Shown here: positions 26,880-36,122 of the stretch, piece by piece | Numbering within the stretch: position 1 is the stretch's first letter | Layout: each line of letters opens with the position of its first letter | Assembly: GCA_050633525.1 (NCBI GenBank) | Contig: JBOEGR010000009.1 | Span: 62,001-126,000, forward strand | DNA length: 64,000 nt | Origin: CANLBN01 sp050633525 | GTDB lineage: Bacteria; Pseudomonadota; Gammaproteobacteria; Pseudomonadales; Cellvibrionaceae | Reading direction: 5' to 3' | Position numbers and translations under genes: made by a program | Notes under the pieces: generated by a model | Seen by the model: only the letters and a program-made list of their open reading frames with translations | Database searches by the model: none | What the model was told of the DNA's origin: nothing

Positions 26880-28283
26880 ATGTTTTTAACAAGTACACCT
26901 TTATTACAGTTTATCGGGCTATTTTCACTAGCGAGCGTGTTGATAAATTGTGGAGCTGCAGCAACTAAAAAAAATGAAATTGCAGTAAAGGAAAAAATTG
27001 GTGAACAAACATCACTAACGGCAAAAAATTGGAGCACTCAATCCAACCCAAGTGATATAACAGTGGATTGGCTGCAATCGTTTAATGATACTTTACTGGA
27101 TCGTCTAGTCTTAGAAGCCCAAACGAATAACCGCAATCTACAAGCCGCAGCAGCGAGTGTCGAAAGTGCGCAAGCTTTAGCAAAACAAGCAGGCGTGGCT
27201 CTGCAGCCAAACATTGGTCTAAGTTCGGATGCTGCTCGAGCTGGAACTGGCAGTGGTGATATAAAACCTGTTGATAGCCGCGGTCTTGGTCTACAGGTCA
27301 GTTGGGAATTAGATCTATGGGGACGTATCCGTAATAATCAGCAAGCTGCTGTGAATAGTGTTAAAGCAGCTCAAGCAGATTTTCGTTATGCTCAACATTC
27401 ATTAGCGGCAACAACAGCGCAAGCTTATTTCGCATTAATCGAAGCGAACGTTCAGATAGAGTCGGCTCTTGAAAATGTCGATATTATTGAAGAAACCGCT
27501 CGCATAGTGGACGTCCAATACAAGAATGGGATGGTATCAGCGCAAGACTTAGCCCTGTCTAGGTCGAATACAGCGAGTGCCCGAGAGCAGTTAATTAGCT
27601 TAAAAGGAGCGCAGCGTAATGCAGCCAGAGCACTAGAAGTTCTTTTAGGGCGTTACCCAAGTGCTGAAATACAAGCGGGAAATACTTTGCCCGATGTACC
27701 TCCAGCACCACCTGCTGGTATCCCATCTGAACTGCTTGAACGCCGCCCTGACATGATAGCTGCAGAGCGACGCGTAGCAGCTGCATTTAACAAGCGCGAA
27801 GTGGCAAGAACAGCGCGTTTACCCTCTCTTAGTTTGACGGGTGCTTTAGGAGGTTCTTCTAACGCTTTATCAAGTGTGCTTGACCCAGCTAATACAACGT
27901 GGCGTTTAGGTGCAAATTTAGTTGCATCACTATTTGATGGTGGAGCAGCACAAGCTCAAGTCGATGCTGCATCAGCTGAACAAAAACAGGCATTGTTTAA
28001 CTATGGTCAATCAGCATTAACTGCCTTTAATGAAGTGGAAACTGGATTAGATCAGGGTACAGTACTCCAGCAGCGTCGAGATGAATTAAGTATTGTTCAA
28101 CAGGAAGCTGACAAAGCCTATCGAATTGCTAGCCTGCGTTACAAGGAAGGTGAAATTAGCTTGTTAGATTTACTGTCAGTACAGCAACGTTTAATTAGCG
28201 CTAAAACAAATTTAATATCGATAGAACGTTTATTGTTAGAACAAAGAACGAGTCTTTACCTTGCTTTAGGTGGTGATTGGTAA
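26880..28283 (+). CDS. TolC/NodT-family outer-membrane efflux lipoprotein
   Basis: A 467-residue protein with a lipoprotein signal (LINC, Cys about 22) and two tandem OEP domains, as in NodT-type channels. Family phrases include SWELDLWGRIRNNQQAA, LLGRYP and ELLERRPDMIAAERRVAAA. It forms the trimeric outer-membrane exit duct of the RND pump encoded immediately upstream. The gene is the last of the three-gene operon. Length is normal. Confidence 0.93.
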   Translation: MFLTSTPLLQFIGLFSLASVLINCGAAATKKNEIAVKEKIGEQTSLTAKNWSTQSNPSDITVDWLQSFNDTLLDRLVLEAQTNNRNLQAAAASVESAQALAKQAGVALQPNIGLSSDAARAGTGSGDIKPVDSRGLGLQVSWELDLWGRIRNNQQAAVNSVKAAQADFRYAQHSLAATTAQAYFALIEANVQIESALENVDIIEETARIVDVQYKNGMVSAQDLALSRSNTASAREQLISLKGAQRNAARALEVLLGRYPSAEIQAGNTLPDVPPAPPAGIPSELLERRPDMIAAERRVAAAFNKREVARTARLPSLSLTGALGGSSNALSSVLDPANTTWRLGANLVASLFDGGAAQAQVDAASAEQKQALFNYGQSALTAFNEVETGLDQGTVLQQRRDELSIVQQEADKAYRIASLRYKEGEISLLDLLSVQQRLISAKTNLISIERLLLEQRTSLYLALGGDW

Positions 28284-28344
28284 ATAGTGATTTTTATTGT
28301 GTTTAGTCTTAAATAAAGTTTTAAAAAATGCTGGAGTGTTAATT

Positions 28345-30096
28345 TCAGCAGTGACTAGGTAAGCTAACAAAACCCAAACCAAAAAGAGGGTCTTTACCTG
28401 GTTCTCCTAGATCTTCAGTTAAATGATTGAGGTCGAGTTTTTTATTTTTCAGTATGAAACTGGCTGCAATAAAAGGTGAGGCAAACGAACTGCCTGACAT
28501 GTATTTCCCCTTGCCTTTTGCATTGAGTAGCCATAAATCGACACCGGGTGCAGAAAAATCAATATAGTCACCCTGTATTTGTTCGTTAAAAACAGTTTGG
28601 TTAATATCTGTTGCACGTACAGCGACGACTTCGGCCTGAGCGGCAGGGTATAGTGGTTTCTTATTACTATTAACCCCAGCAGAAGCGATAACGGTAATGC
28701 CCCGCTTTTTAAGTGTTTTGATAGCGAGTTCTACAGGCAGGTTTCTTGGTCCGCCAAGGCTCATATTAATCACTCCCACCTTTTCGCCCGCTAACCAATT
28801 CAATGCCGCTAATATAAATTCAGCTGTTGTGTCACTCTTGTTTTTCGCGCGCTGTCTAAAGATAGCCGCTGAATATAATGTAGCTTGAGGTGTGAGCCCG
28901 ATAATATCGGTACCCTCACTCCCTAGTAGTAGGCTGCCAATTGCAGTGCCATGATCTTTATTGGCTGGGCTGACACCATTAGGAATAAACGACTTCTCTC
29001 TAATTTGTGCATGAGCGAGTGCGGCATCAGGTGATATTCCGGTATCGATAATACCAATGCGTTGATTCTTGCTGCAAGCCTCATGTACTGCACTGCGTGA
29101 GACTTGTTTAAAGGCCCACTGTTTAGGATTAACGTTAGTTGTGTCGTTGAGTTTATCGGTGTGATTGGTATCGTTTAACAAACGGTAACGATGATTAAAG
29201 TCGACCCATAAATTAGGGTCGTATTCTCTCAGTTGTTGAATAATGGTGGCAGTATCCGCTGTGTCTGGGATGCCCAGTATGCTAACAACTGTGCCAAGAT
29301 TGCTATAACGAGTGCGTCTCTTGATTCGTATATTGTATTGTTTGATTAAATCAGCCAGTTGAATAGCCTCATCCATTGAGGCAGAGATTACCATGATTTC
29401 TCTCGCTTCTTGCTGTTCTCTTTCTGCCTTATTGGGGGTGATATTAATATTGACTTTAGGTGGTGTACCCAGCCCCGTTAATGAACCGCTTACTCTTGGT
29501 GTTGTGGGTGCCTCTGTGTTTTCAGCAATGTAAACTGTTTCTGCCCCGCGAGTGTTTGCCGGCGTATTGTCTTGTTCGTTTGCGCCTTCTGGCGTAACCG
29601 TTCCATTGGCTGGTGACGCGCTTAAGGTAGATGAGAATGGCGTTTTCGTCGGTATGGCGCGTAGCTCTCTGTTAACTTGGGTATTAAAAGGAGTGCTGGC
29701 GGTTTTAAGTTGTGAACAAAAGCGAATGTTTCTATCTCTATTGCTCGCCCAAGTAGAGCGAATACGAATGCCAATGGTGGCGCTTCTTTCTTTATTGGTA
29801 AGCGTTACTTTCGGTATAACCGCACTGATTTTACTGGAATTCCATTCTTCTATTTTATCAATCAGGTACTCTTTACCATCTAATGTAAAGATAAGTATTT
29901 TATTAGTGGTCTTTTTGCCAAAACCACTGCCATAAATATCAACGGCTTCACCGCCTCGAAAGCAAACGGATGGACTGACCTTTTTGATGACGATGTTATA
30001 TTGAGCATGGCTAAGTTGAAAGACACTTTGACATAAAAACAGCAGACCTATATGAATACAGGCCCGTGTTATTGAATGAAAAAAAGGCCTTTTCAT
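28345..30096 (-). CDS. secreted subtilisin-family (S8) serine protease
   Basis: A 583-residue protein with a signal peptide (cleavage near LSHAQ), an IPT/TIG-like Ig domain (about 35-135, GSGFGKK phrase), an Asn/Thr-rich linker, a prodomain-like region (about 228-310, GTVVSILGIPD) and a catalytic domain (about 330-583). The triad is visible: Asp in IGIIDTGIS (about 350), His in DHGTAIGS (about 381) and Ser in SGSSFASP (about 536). Its ATG overlaps the stop of the anti-sigma gene (ATGA), so expression is coupled to the sigma/anti-sigma pair. It probably acts in the periplasm or outside the cell. Confidence 0.9.
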   Translation of the reverse strand: MKRPFFHSITRACIHIGLLFLCQSVFQLSHAQYNIVIKKVSPSVCFRGGEAVDIYGSGFGKKTTNKILIFTLDGKEYLIDKIEEWNSSKISAVIPKVTLTNKERSATIGIRIRSTWASNRDRNIRFCSQLKTASTPFNTQVNRELRAIPTKTPFSSTLSASPANGTVTPEGANEQDNTPANTRGAETVYIAENTEAPTTPRVSGSLTGLGTPPKVNINITPNKAEREQQEAREIMVISASMDEAIQLADLIKQYNIRIKRRTRYSNLGTVVSILGIPDTADTATIIQQLREYDPNLWVDFNHRYRLLNDTNHTDKLNDTTNVNPKQWAFKQVSRSAVHEACSKNQRIGIIDTGISPDAALAHAQIREKSFIPNGVSPANKDHGTAIGSLLLGSEGTDIIGLTPQATLYSAAIFRQRAKNKSDTTAEFILAALNWLAGEKVGVINMSLGGPRNLPVELAIKTLKKRGITVIASAGVNSNKKPLYPAAQAEVVAVRATDINQTVFNEQIQGDYIDFSAPGVDLWLLNAKGKGKYMSGSSFASPFIAASFILKNKKLDLNHLTEDLGEPGKDPLFGLGFVSLPSHC

Positions 30097-30695
30097 TCAC
30101 TTAACTCTGCGTATTCAACGATCTCACTCTCATTTAAACGAGTTAGAGCCGTTTCTCGGTCTTTAAATTCAATAGTATAAATGCCTAAAGCACTAGGGCC
30201 ATTAATAATATTGCCTTCTGTGTTGATGAGTAACTGGCGTATTGCTTGCTCGCTCGTATCTGTTTTGAATTGTATTTGAATACTATTTTCTAGGTTCTTT
30301 GTTGATAAAAGCTGATAGTCAGTACTATTAAATACGTTTTGTTGAACAAGATATCCTGATTGTATAACAAAGGCAAAAGAGGCCGCTATCGCAAGCTTTT
30401 TCCAAATAGGTTTGATAGTGGATACGGTTTTCGTGCCCGAGTGAATGTTTGTGTCCGTTTCATCTTCTTCTATATTCTGTCTTTCTATCGTTTGTTTTAA
30501 GCGAGCCCAGCCCCATTCTGTTGGCGACTCTATTTTTTCTGATAGGATCTGCTGTTGAATCGACTTCATAAATTCGATTTCCATACGGATGCTCTCATCG
30601 CGTTCAGCGGCTGATTCAATGGCGCGGATATCATTATCTGATAGATTGCCATTTAAATATTCGGGTATTTTTTCAATAATGTCATCTTTATTCAT
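30093..30695 (-). CDS. anti-sigma factor with protease-propeptide-like periplasmic domain
   Basis: A 200-residue protein. Residues 1-95 form the cytoplasmic part, in which IPEYLNGNLSDNDIRAIE resembles the anti-sigma N-terminus but lacks the zinc HxxxCxxC. A single membrane segment lies at about 98-117. The periplasmic part (137-198) has the pattern IQIQFKTDTSEQAIRQLL, GPSALGIYTIEF and EIVEYAEL, which matches fervidolysin/I9-type subtilase propeptides. It is encoded 9 bases after the ECF sigma gene and overlaps the protease gene by 4 bases. It should hold the sigma factor at the membrane, possibly sensing the protease through the propeptide fold. Confidence 0.78.
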   Translation of the reverse strand: MNKDDIIEKIPEYLNGNLSDNDIRAIESAAERDESIRMEIEFMKSIQQQILSEKIESPTEWGWARLKQTIERQNIEEDETDTNIHSGTKTVSTIKPIWKKLAIAASFAFVIQSGYLVQQNVFNSTDYQLLSTKNLENSIQIQFKTDTSEQAIRQLLINTEGNIINGPSALGIYTIEFKDRETALTRLNESEIVEYAELSE

Positions 30696-30704
30696 AATCT
30701 TGTC

Positions 30705-31250
30705 TCAACTGAATTCAGCTCGTTTTTCCAAGCATTTTTTGAGTAAGGTTTTGGCATGATAGAGTCGTGATTTAATTGTGCCTATAGGGCATTCGAGCGC
30801 ATCGGATATTTCTTCATAGGATGCTTCATTAAAAAACAACAGTTGCAATACTTGTTTGTGATCACCGCTCAGTTTTTCTAAGCAAAAATCAATGAAGCGG
30901 CGTGTTTGCGATGCCTCGACCACTTTTTGCATATCAACTGAATCGTCACTGATACCACTGGCTTCATCAATATCGACCTCTCCCTTTTTCTTTTTCCTTA
31001 ATAAATCGATAATGCGGTGGTTCGCTATTCCAATTAGCCAGGTTGATATTTTTGAGCGTCCTTCAAAGCGGTGAGCTGTATTCCACACTTCAAGCATCAC
31101 TGTGTTGACTATATCGGATGCATCAAATTCATTGTTCAACTTTTTCATCGAAAATCGATAAACGATATTTTCATAAAGCCGATAAAAGGCTTCCATGGAA
31201 GCCATGTCTTTATTTTTGATGCCGTTCAATAATTCAATGTCATCATTCAT
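30705..31250 (-). CDS. ECF-type RNA polymerase sigma factor
   Basis: A 181-residue cytoplasmic protein. Region 2 (about 23-90) contains FDASDIVNTVMLEVWNTAH and STWLIGIANHRIIDLLRKKK. Region 4 (about 118-172) contains HKQVLQLLFFNEASYEEIS and a CPIGTIKSRLYHAKTLL helix-turn-helix. These are the only two domains, as in ECF (group 4) sigma factors. It is the first gene of the sigma / anti-sigma / protease operon and probably controls that operon and other surface genes nearby. No matching -35/-10 pair could be proven by eye. Confidence 0.92.
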   Translation of the reverse strand: MNDDIELLNGIKNKDMASMEAFYRLYENIVYRFSMKKLNNEFDASDIVNTVMLEVWNTAHRFEGRSKISTWLIGIANHRIIDLLRKKKKGEVDIDEASGISDDSVDMQKVVEASQTRRFIDFCLEKLSGDHKQVLQLLFFNEASYEEISDALECPIGTIKSRLYHAKTLLKKCLEKRAEFS

Positions 31251-31293
31251 GCCGTGTATAATCCTTTTGCTAGGCTCCTAAGATAAACTCTAC

Positions 31294-31848
31294 TTACCTT
31301 ACGAGCGTATGTTGTGCTATGTTATTTCTTTCGTTGAGTTCATTATTACTATTCGTTGCATCTGCCTGAAAGCTAATAACATAGTGGCCGGGGCCCCATG
31401 TTAATTCACGCCAAAAGGGCAGTCGGTGCGAATAGGTTTGCCCGGGGTTTAGTTCGGGTATTCTAACCATAAAATCATCGCCGTAGCCAGATACGCTATA
31501 ACGAGTTTGATATTTTTTATCGAGTTCAGGGCATCTAGATTTATCCTGATGATCGCAATCAATGTTTAAAAAGCTTTTGGCGCTTTTTTTGTTGCCAATA
31601 TTCCTTACTTTTACAATGCCTTGGCGATCAAATTGGTCCACTAGCGGTATTAAATCCGGCTTATTATTAATTTCATTGACGAGGCGCTGTTGTTGTTCGC
31701 TGCGAGGTATTTTGACCTTATTGTTCTCTATGCTGATGTGTTGATGTTGGCCTATTCGTTTAACAGTCTCGGCATAACTAAGAGCGCTGGCTGAAAGCAT
31801 ATTAACCATAATGATGGCGCCGATGGTTGATTTAGTGAAAGTTTTCAT
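31294..31848 (-). CDS. secreted CARDB-type protein
   Basis: A 184-residue secreted protein (signal cleavage near ALSYA). From about residue 62 a CARDB-like Ig domain is visible: PDLIPLVDQFDRQGIVKVRN, LNPGQTYSHRLPFWREL and NELNERNN. CARDB domains are adhesion or scaffold modules of secreted proteins. It belongs to a set of three paralogues in this window (also 40579 and 59717) sharing the FWK/FWR motif and the E.NE.NN ending. It lies 44 bases upstream of the sigma-factor gene, in the same direction. Confidence 0.75.
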   Translation of the reverse strand: MKTFTKSTIGAIIMVNMLSASALSYAETVKRIGQHQHISIENNKVKIPRSEQQQRLVNEINNKPDLIPLVDQFDRQGIVKVRNIGNKKSAKSFLNIDCDHQDKSRCPELDKKYQTRYSVSGYGDDFMVRIPELNPGQTYSHRLPFWRELTWGPGHYVISFQADATNSNNELNERNNIAQHTLVR

Positions 31849-31921
31849 TGCTTTTATCCTGTATTGAGTTAGGGGTTCCTAAACTAAGTCGTACAGTAAG
31901 CATCAAATGTTCATGTTATTT

Positions 31922-32923
31922 TTAGCTAGGCTTAAGTAGGTAGCGATATAGCAAATAACGCTTGTTATCAATAGTGTGATTCACGCTCACTCTAAATTTT
32001 TGCTCCCAGATAGTTAAAAACGCCAATATCCACTCGCTTCGTAAAAATGCCAGATGTCCTACTGCCATTACAGCAGCAAAGAGGTATAAACCCATTAATA
32101 CAGCAATGCCTAGGTGCAGCAGTAAGGCAGCGATAAGAAAGTAGGGGCGTGTCGGTTTTCCCCAGATTAAGAAGGTATAGCCTAGTTCGATCATTAAGGT
32201 GGCGTAAGTCATTAAATTTGCGATCCAGTAATGTTCAGCTAACCACATGACCGATACATTATTGAACTCAAAGTTATTGAGAGCGATCCATAGCGCATCG
32301 CCCGACCACCATGTCTCTCCTTTTAGTTTATCCACAGCAGAAAAGAAAAATAAGGTCGCCATCTGTAATTGAATTAAACGGGTACAGCTAAACCCCCAAG
32401 GGCTCAGTTCTAAGTCATTTTTTTTATCGAGTTTGTTTAGTTTTTTAAGGTCGACTTTTTTATGTTGATACCTTTTGGCATCAAGACTAAAATTTTTCCC
32501 GATAGGAGCTATACACAGGAGTAACAATAAGCTGGCCAGTATATTGTCTACACCATAAATAACACCGGGGTTTCGGTGTAGGTAAGACAGGTGACCAAAT
32601 AAGACGAGCCATTTTACCCACTGCGTACGATAACCAAGGGTAAAGCAGAGACAGGCGCTGATAAATACCCCGTGAAAGGTAAAGAATTGCCACGGTTCGC
32701 TTAACCAAAAATGCAGGGAAATAATCCAAGGAGTCTTTAGCTCATAGTCCACTGCCGCTAAGTTAACCCAGCCCGTTTGCGAGTATAAGTCAAGAAGGTG
32801 GGGTGTTAAACCAACATAGTTAACCAGCAGTAAACAACCAATCAAAAAGCGTATGATTTCTAACTGTAAACCATCATCTTTTCTAAACCACATCCGCTGC
32901 CATATGAATATTACCTTGTTCAT
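31922..32923 (-). CDS. HTTM-domain membrane protein (vitamin K carboxylase-like)
   Basis: A 333-residue inner-membrane protein with about seven hydrophobic segments. It shows HTTM family marks: HRNPGVIYGVDNILASLLLL in the middle and FSAVDKLKGETWWSGDALW afterwards. HTTM domains are distantly related to gamma-glutamyl carboxylase, but no catalytic site is confirmed here. Its ATG overlaps the stop of the preceding small membrane protein by 4 bases, so it is the last gene of a tightly packed five-gene operon that starts with the barrel protein at 38168. A role in modifying or exporting the operon's secreted proteins is possible but unproven. Confidence 0.82.
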   Translation of the reverse strand: MNKVIFIWQRMWFRKDDGLQLEIIRFLIGCLLLVNYVGLTPHLLDLYSQTGWVNLAAVDYELKTPWIISLHFWLSEPWQFFTFHGVFISACLCFTLGYRTQWVKWLVLFGHLSYLHRNPGVIYGVDNILASLLLLLCIAPIGKNFSLDAKRYQHKKVDLKKLNKLDKKNDLELSPWGFSCTRLIQLQMATLFFFSAVDKLKGETWWSGDALWIALNNFEFNNVSVMWLAEHYWIANLMTYATLMIELGYTFLIWGKPTRPYFLIAALLLHLGIAVLMGLYLFAAVMAVGHLAFLRSEWILAFLTIWEQKFRVSVNHTIDNKRYLLYRYLLKPS

Positions 32924-33477
32924 GACTTGGGCTCGCAGTCTATAGCATTGAGGTATTCAATTTGCATATGTTGATCATCCAATGCACGATGGCCCTCAAT
33001 TATTTCATCCGGTGTAATCGATAACTGGTGACCCATAAAAAATTGCAGCTGCCGTGGGTTTAAATCTGCGTGTTGACGACATAAGTAATTTTTTGCGCTC
33101 GCTACAAAGGCTTCATTATTTCGCCCTATTGTTAAATAGAGTGAGGTATAGCGTAGGAAGGTATGATCTCGACGTCGTAAGTTCTCCGTCAATTTAAATA
33201 CATGTTCAACACCATTCTCGTCAGTCACGCTATAGCGAAGTAGGGTACCTTTGGCTGGGTCAGGAGCAAAAAACCCCCACTCATTGTTGAGGTGTAAAGC
33301 GACCAAATAAGGTTTGAAAATAGGGTATACCTTGCTCATTAAATAAGAACCCGGAGCAGGTCCGATAATGATGGCAAGCGCATGCCATACGATAAAAATA
33401 GAGGCCAATATCGACAGAAAAGCCTGCCAATACCTTTTCTTTAATAAAGATGAGTACCCAACAACTGTTTTGATCAT
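32920..33477 (-). CDS. small membrane-anchored companion of the HTTM protein
   Basis: ATG at 33477 gives a 185-residue protein; a longer frame back to 33597 would overlap the Gly-rich gene and is less likely. One N-terminal membrane segment (about 18-36) is followed by a soluble domain. The phrase NEWGFFAPDPAKG matches the W.(M/F)FAPDP motif of proteins commonly encoded next to HTTM genes. It lies 7 bases after the Gly-rich gene and overlaps the HTTM gene by 4. It is probably a periplasm-facing partner of the HTTM protein. Confidence 0.7.
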   Translation of the reverse strand: MIKTVVGYSSLLKKRYWQAFLSILASIFIVWHALAIIIGPAPGSYLMSKVYPIFKPYLVALHLNNEWGFFAPDPAKGTLLRYSVTDENGVEHVFKLTENLRRRDHTFLRYTSLYLTIGRNNEAFVASAKNYLCRQHADLNPRQLQFFMGHQLSITPDEIIEGHRALDDQHMQIEYLNAIDCEPKS

Positions 33478-33484
33478 TGCAGCG

Positions 33485-34897
33485 CTACCGCTCGGGTCGC
33501 TCGAATGAGCCACCTTGAATGGGCGAGCCATTTTGAATTTGTGTGCCTGGGTCAATGGCCGTACCGGGTAATGTGGTGGGCTGCCCTTGAGGGCCAAAGC
33601 CTCCTGGTGATGTGCCGCCTCTGACTCTACCGCCTCCGGTTCTACCGTTTATACGACCTCCTGGTGCGGTTCCTGATGCTCCGCCACCTTGGCTTGGATT
33701 GAGTAATAAGGAACCCGCGTCTTTACCTCCTTTATCGCCTCCTTTGTCGCCGCCGCTGGCACCTTTATCTCCACCACTAGCGCCTTTATCGCCACCGCTT
33801 CCTCCTTTACTTGTGTCCTTGCTGCCACCGCTACCACCTTTACTTGTATCTTTGCTGCCGCCACTGCCTCCCTTGCTTGAGCCTTTGCTGGAACCGCTAC
33901 CGCCTTTATTCGCCCCTATCGCGCCTCCTTTGCTACTACCTTTTGTGGTGCCTACTTTATTGCCGCCACCACTCGCTCCTTTATTACTACCAATACTGCC
34001 TTTATTATTTCCTTTAAGACCAATGCTGCCATTCTTGTTGGCACCTGAGCCGCCTTTATTTAATCCAATACCGCCTTTATTGCCAGTAGAATTGCCTTTG
34101 TTAATACCAATGCTGCCTTTACCGCCGTCTTTATTGCCACCATCTTTATTACCGTTAATATTGCCCCCAAAGAGAGAGCCTTTTTCGCCCCCTTTATTAT
34201 TACCGCCGGGGCTAGGGCTACCTTTATTCGCACCTGTATTACCGCCTGCATTGCCGCTAATGTTACCGACAAAAACGGAACCTTTACCTCCCCCGTTATT
34301 TCCAGTGGGTCGAGTACCATTAGGCCCGCCGCCTGCATTGCCACTAATGTTACCGACAAAGACGGAACCTTTATCCCCACCGCTGGGGCTAGTGCCATTG
34401 ATGTTGCCGCCATTATTGCCGACGAAAACAGAACCTTTGTCACCCCCGCCGTTGCCTCCGGGTGCACCGGTACGGCCGCCATTATTACCGACAAAAACAG
34501 AACCTTCTCTGGGAGTTTGCCTCGGTCCTGAGTTGCCTAGCTCTTTATTTAATTCTTGCTGTTCAAGTCCGGGAGTTTGTTCAATAGGGTTAGCATTGTT
34601 GATAGCGTTATTAAGATTGTTATTAGAATCTAGCCCTTGAGGTGTATTCAGTGATTTATCATTCTTAATACTATTGCCACTTTTATTACCCACATTATCT
34701 TGTAAAAATAAAATCCTACCGACAACGGGGTTATTTCTATCAATAGGAGAGTTATTTTGAGTTTGCGATGAATTCGTATCGGCTTCAATATTATTTTTAT
34801 CGGACTGGTTTTGTGCATCCGAACCTAAAGTATTCAATATTAAAATAGACAGTAGAAGAGCCCGACAATGTGTTTTATTTTTTTTTCGAGTGTTCAT
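33485..34897 (-). CDS. Gly/Asn/Lys-rich secreted repeat protein
   Basis: A 470-residue protein with a signal peptide (cleavage near TLGSDA). After an Asn-rich stretch, most of the chain is low-complexity Gly/Asn/Lys/Ser repeats. The unit KGSVFVGNxxGN recurs about five times (about 130-225), then GGxKG(S/A) units (about 230-395), then a Gly/Pro-rich tail. Composition is unlike its neighbours but the repeats are in frame and a signal is present, so it is a real gene and not a composition artefact. It is third in the five-gene operon. It is probably an extracellular structural protein. Confidence 0.78.
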   Translation of the reverse strand: MNTRKKNKTHCRALLLSILILNTLGSDAQNQSDKNNIEADTNSSQTQNNSPIDRNNPVVGRILFLQDNVGNKSGNSIKNDKSLNTPQGLDSNNNLNNAINNANPIEQTPGLEQQELNKELGNSGPRQTPREGSVFVGNNGGRTGAPGGNGGGDKGSVFVGNNGGNINGTSPSGGDKGSVFVGNISGNAGGGPNGTRPTGNNGGGKGSVFVGNISGNAGGNTGANKGSPSPGGNNKGGEKGSLFGGNINGNKDGGNKDGGKGSIGINKGNSTGNKGGIGLNKGGSGANKNGSIGLKGNNKGSIGSNKGASGGGNKVGTTKGSSKGGAIGANKGGSGSSKGSSKGGSGGSKDTSKGGSGGSKDTSKGGSGGDKGASGGDKGASGGDKGGDKGGKDAGSLLLNPSQGGGASGTAPGGRINGRTGGGRVRGGTSPGGFGPQGQPTTLPGTAIDPGTQIQNGSPIQGGSFERPER

Positions 34898-34902
34898 TGT
34901 TT

Positions 34903-36114
34903 TTACCTGTATTGAATTTTTTGATAGGCACTTTTTCCAATAATAAAGCCGTCTTTGTTAATCGCAACAATACGCCATTGATATGCTTTGCCTTTTTGAA
35001 GATGCTTTAGTGCGATTTTAGTGAGTGCAGACGATGTCTTTTCACTGGGTAGTAGCACGCCAGAAGACAGTGTGTGTCCTTGTGTGTCAGGCTCATTGGT
35101 GGAAATAGAGTCACTGCCAATATTCGGTAGGTTATTCTGTTTTGTTTCATAAATTTCAATTTGATACGTGTTGGCACCCGTAATTCCCTGCCAACTAAAT
35201 ACAGTGCCTTCGTCAATACGGCTGTTGGGCAATGGCGAGGTTGTTAAGATAGTCTGTAAAACAATATTGGCTGCATTACTCGGTATAACAGAATAGCGTA
35301 ACTCTAAATCCTCAAATGCATCTTCGGGTGAGATAATTCTCAGGCGTAGAGTATAATTACCTACTAAGTTACTAGGTAGCCGAGGGCTTTCAATAACAAT
35401 ATTGCGCCCAGCCCCCAAAAACTGACGAACAGTTGCTAGGCGTGTAAAGATAGGTGTACCAGATGTACTAATAGGTGTTGCAATCTCCCATACCGCTTGA
35501 AACAAGCCCGTTCCACCATGGCTAATCTCAGCGTAAGCTGATAATGCTTCGTCTACCTTTATAACCTTACTTAAGTTTTTAGTATTAAAACGTAAATCAA
35601 CTTGAGATAGTGATAATGTGCCGCTATTAGAGCTAGTGACACGCAGTGTTGCAACAGCGGTACTGTTGGGTATTGTTCCGCCGCTCTCGTCGGTAAAGGT
35701 GCGAACATATTGTATAAGAGTCACGTTATTTTGCTCTACAGCAGCCAAAACACTGCGAGGTATTTGTAGTGACTCTCTAATGGTAAAAGCATTAAGTGTG
35801 CCTGCGATTAAAGTAGATGACACGCGTCGGTTATTGGTAGCAATTACATTTTGTCCTACAAAAAATTGCCCTTGGCTTGAAAAAACATTGTAGGGTTGGC
35901 CCGGCGTATTAGAACCTGCGCTATCAGAAGAACCGCTCCAAGTAATACGAGTGGTGCTAACTTGGTTGCTTTTAACGGTGCCTGTGCCTTGCGGGCTGGC
36001 ATTAATGGTACCGACAAAGGTAGCACTCGAAAGTTGCGAAAAAAAGGAGAGGGCCAAGGTGCCAATCGCCATGGCTAATCTTTTATTTGTAGTCATTGTT
36101 GTTTTTCTCATCAT
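34903..36114 (-). CDS. secreted beta-rich protein with FN3-like C-terminus
   Basis: A 403-residue protein with a signal peptide (cleavage near SQLSSA), started at ATG 36114 because AAGGGGA lies five bases upstream. The mature N-terminus begins ATFVGTINAS, which resembles the FVGNI repeats of the next gene product. The C-terminal 130 residues show a FN3-like pattern (FSWQGITGANTYQIEIYE and KGKAYQWRIVAINKDG). It is encoded between the barrel protein (9 bases upstream) and the Gly-rich protein (5 bases downstream), so all three are co-expressed and presumably interact at the surface. Confidence 0.72.
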   Translation of the reverse strand: MMRKTTMTTNKRLAMAIGTLALSFFSQLSSATFVGTINASPQGTGTVKSNQVSTTRITWSGSSDSAGSNTPGQPYNVFSSQGQFFVGQNVIATNNRRVSSTLIAGTLNAFTIRESLQIPRSVLAAVEQNNVTLIQYVRTFTDESGGTIPNSTAVATLRVTSSNSGTLSLSQVDLRFNTKNLSKVIKVDEALSAYAEISHGGTGLFQAVWEIATPISTSGTPIFTRLATVRQFLGAGRNIVIESPRLPSNLVGNYTLRLRIISPEDAFEDLELRYSVIPSNAANIVLQTILTTSPLPNSRIDEGTVFSWQGITGANTYQIEIYETKQNNLPNIGSDSISTNEPDTQGHTLSSGVLLPSEKTSSALTKIALKHLQKGKAYQWRIVAINKDGFIIGKSAYQKIQYR

Positions 36115-36122
36115 GTATCCCC

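Noticed and set aside
33612..34640. 342-residue proline-rich frame on the plus strand
   Set aside because: It is the exact antisense of the Gly-rich repeat gene; Gly codons read backwards give Pro. It has no signal, domain or ribosome site, while the minus-strand gene has a signal peptide and operon context.
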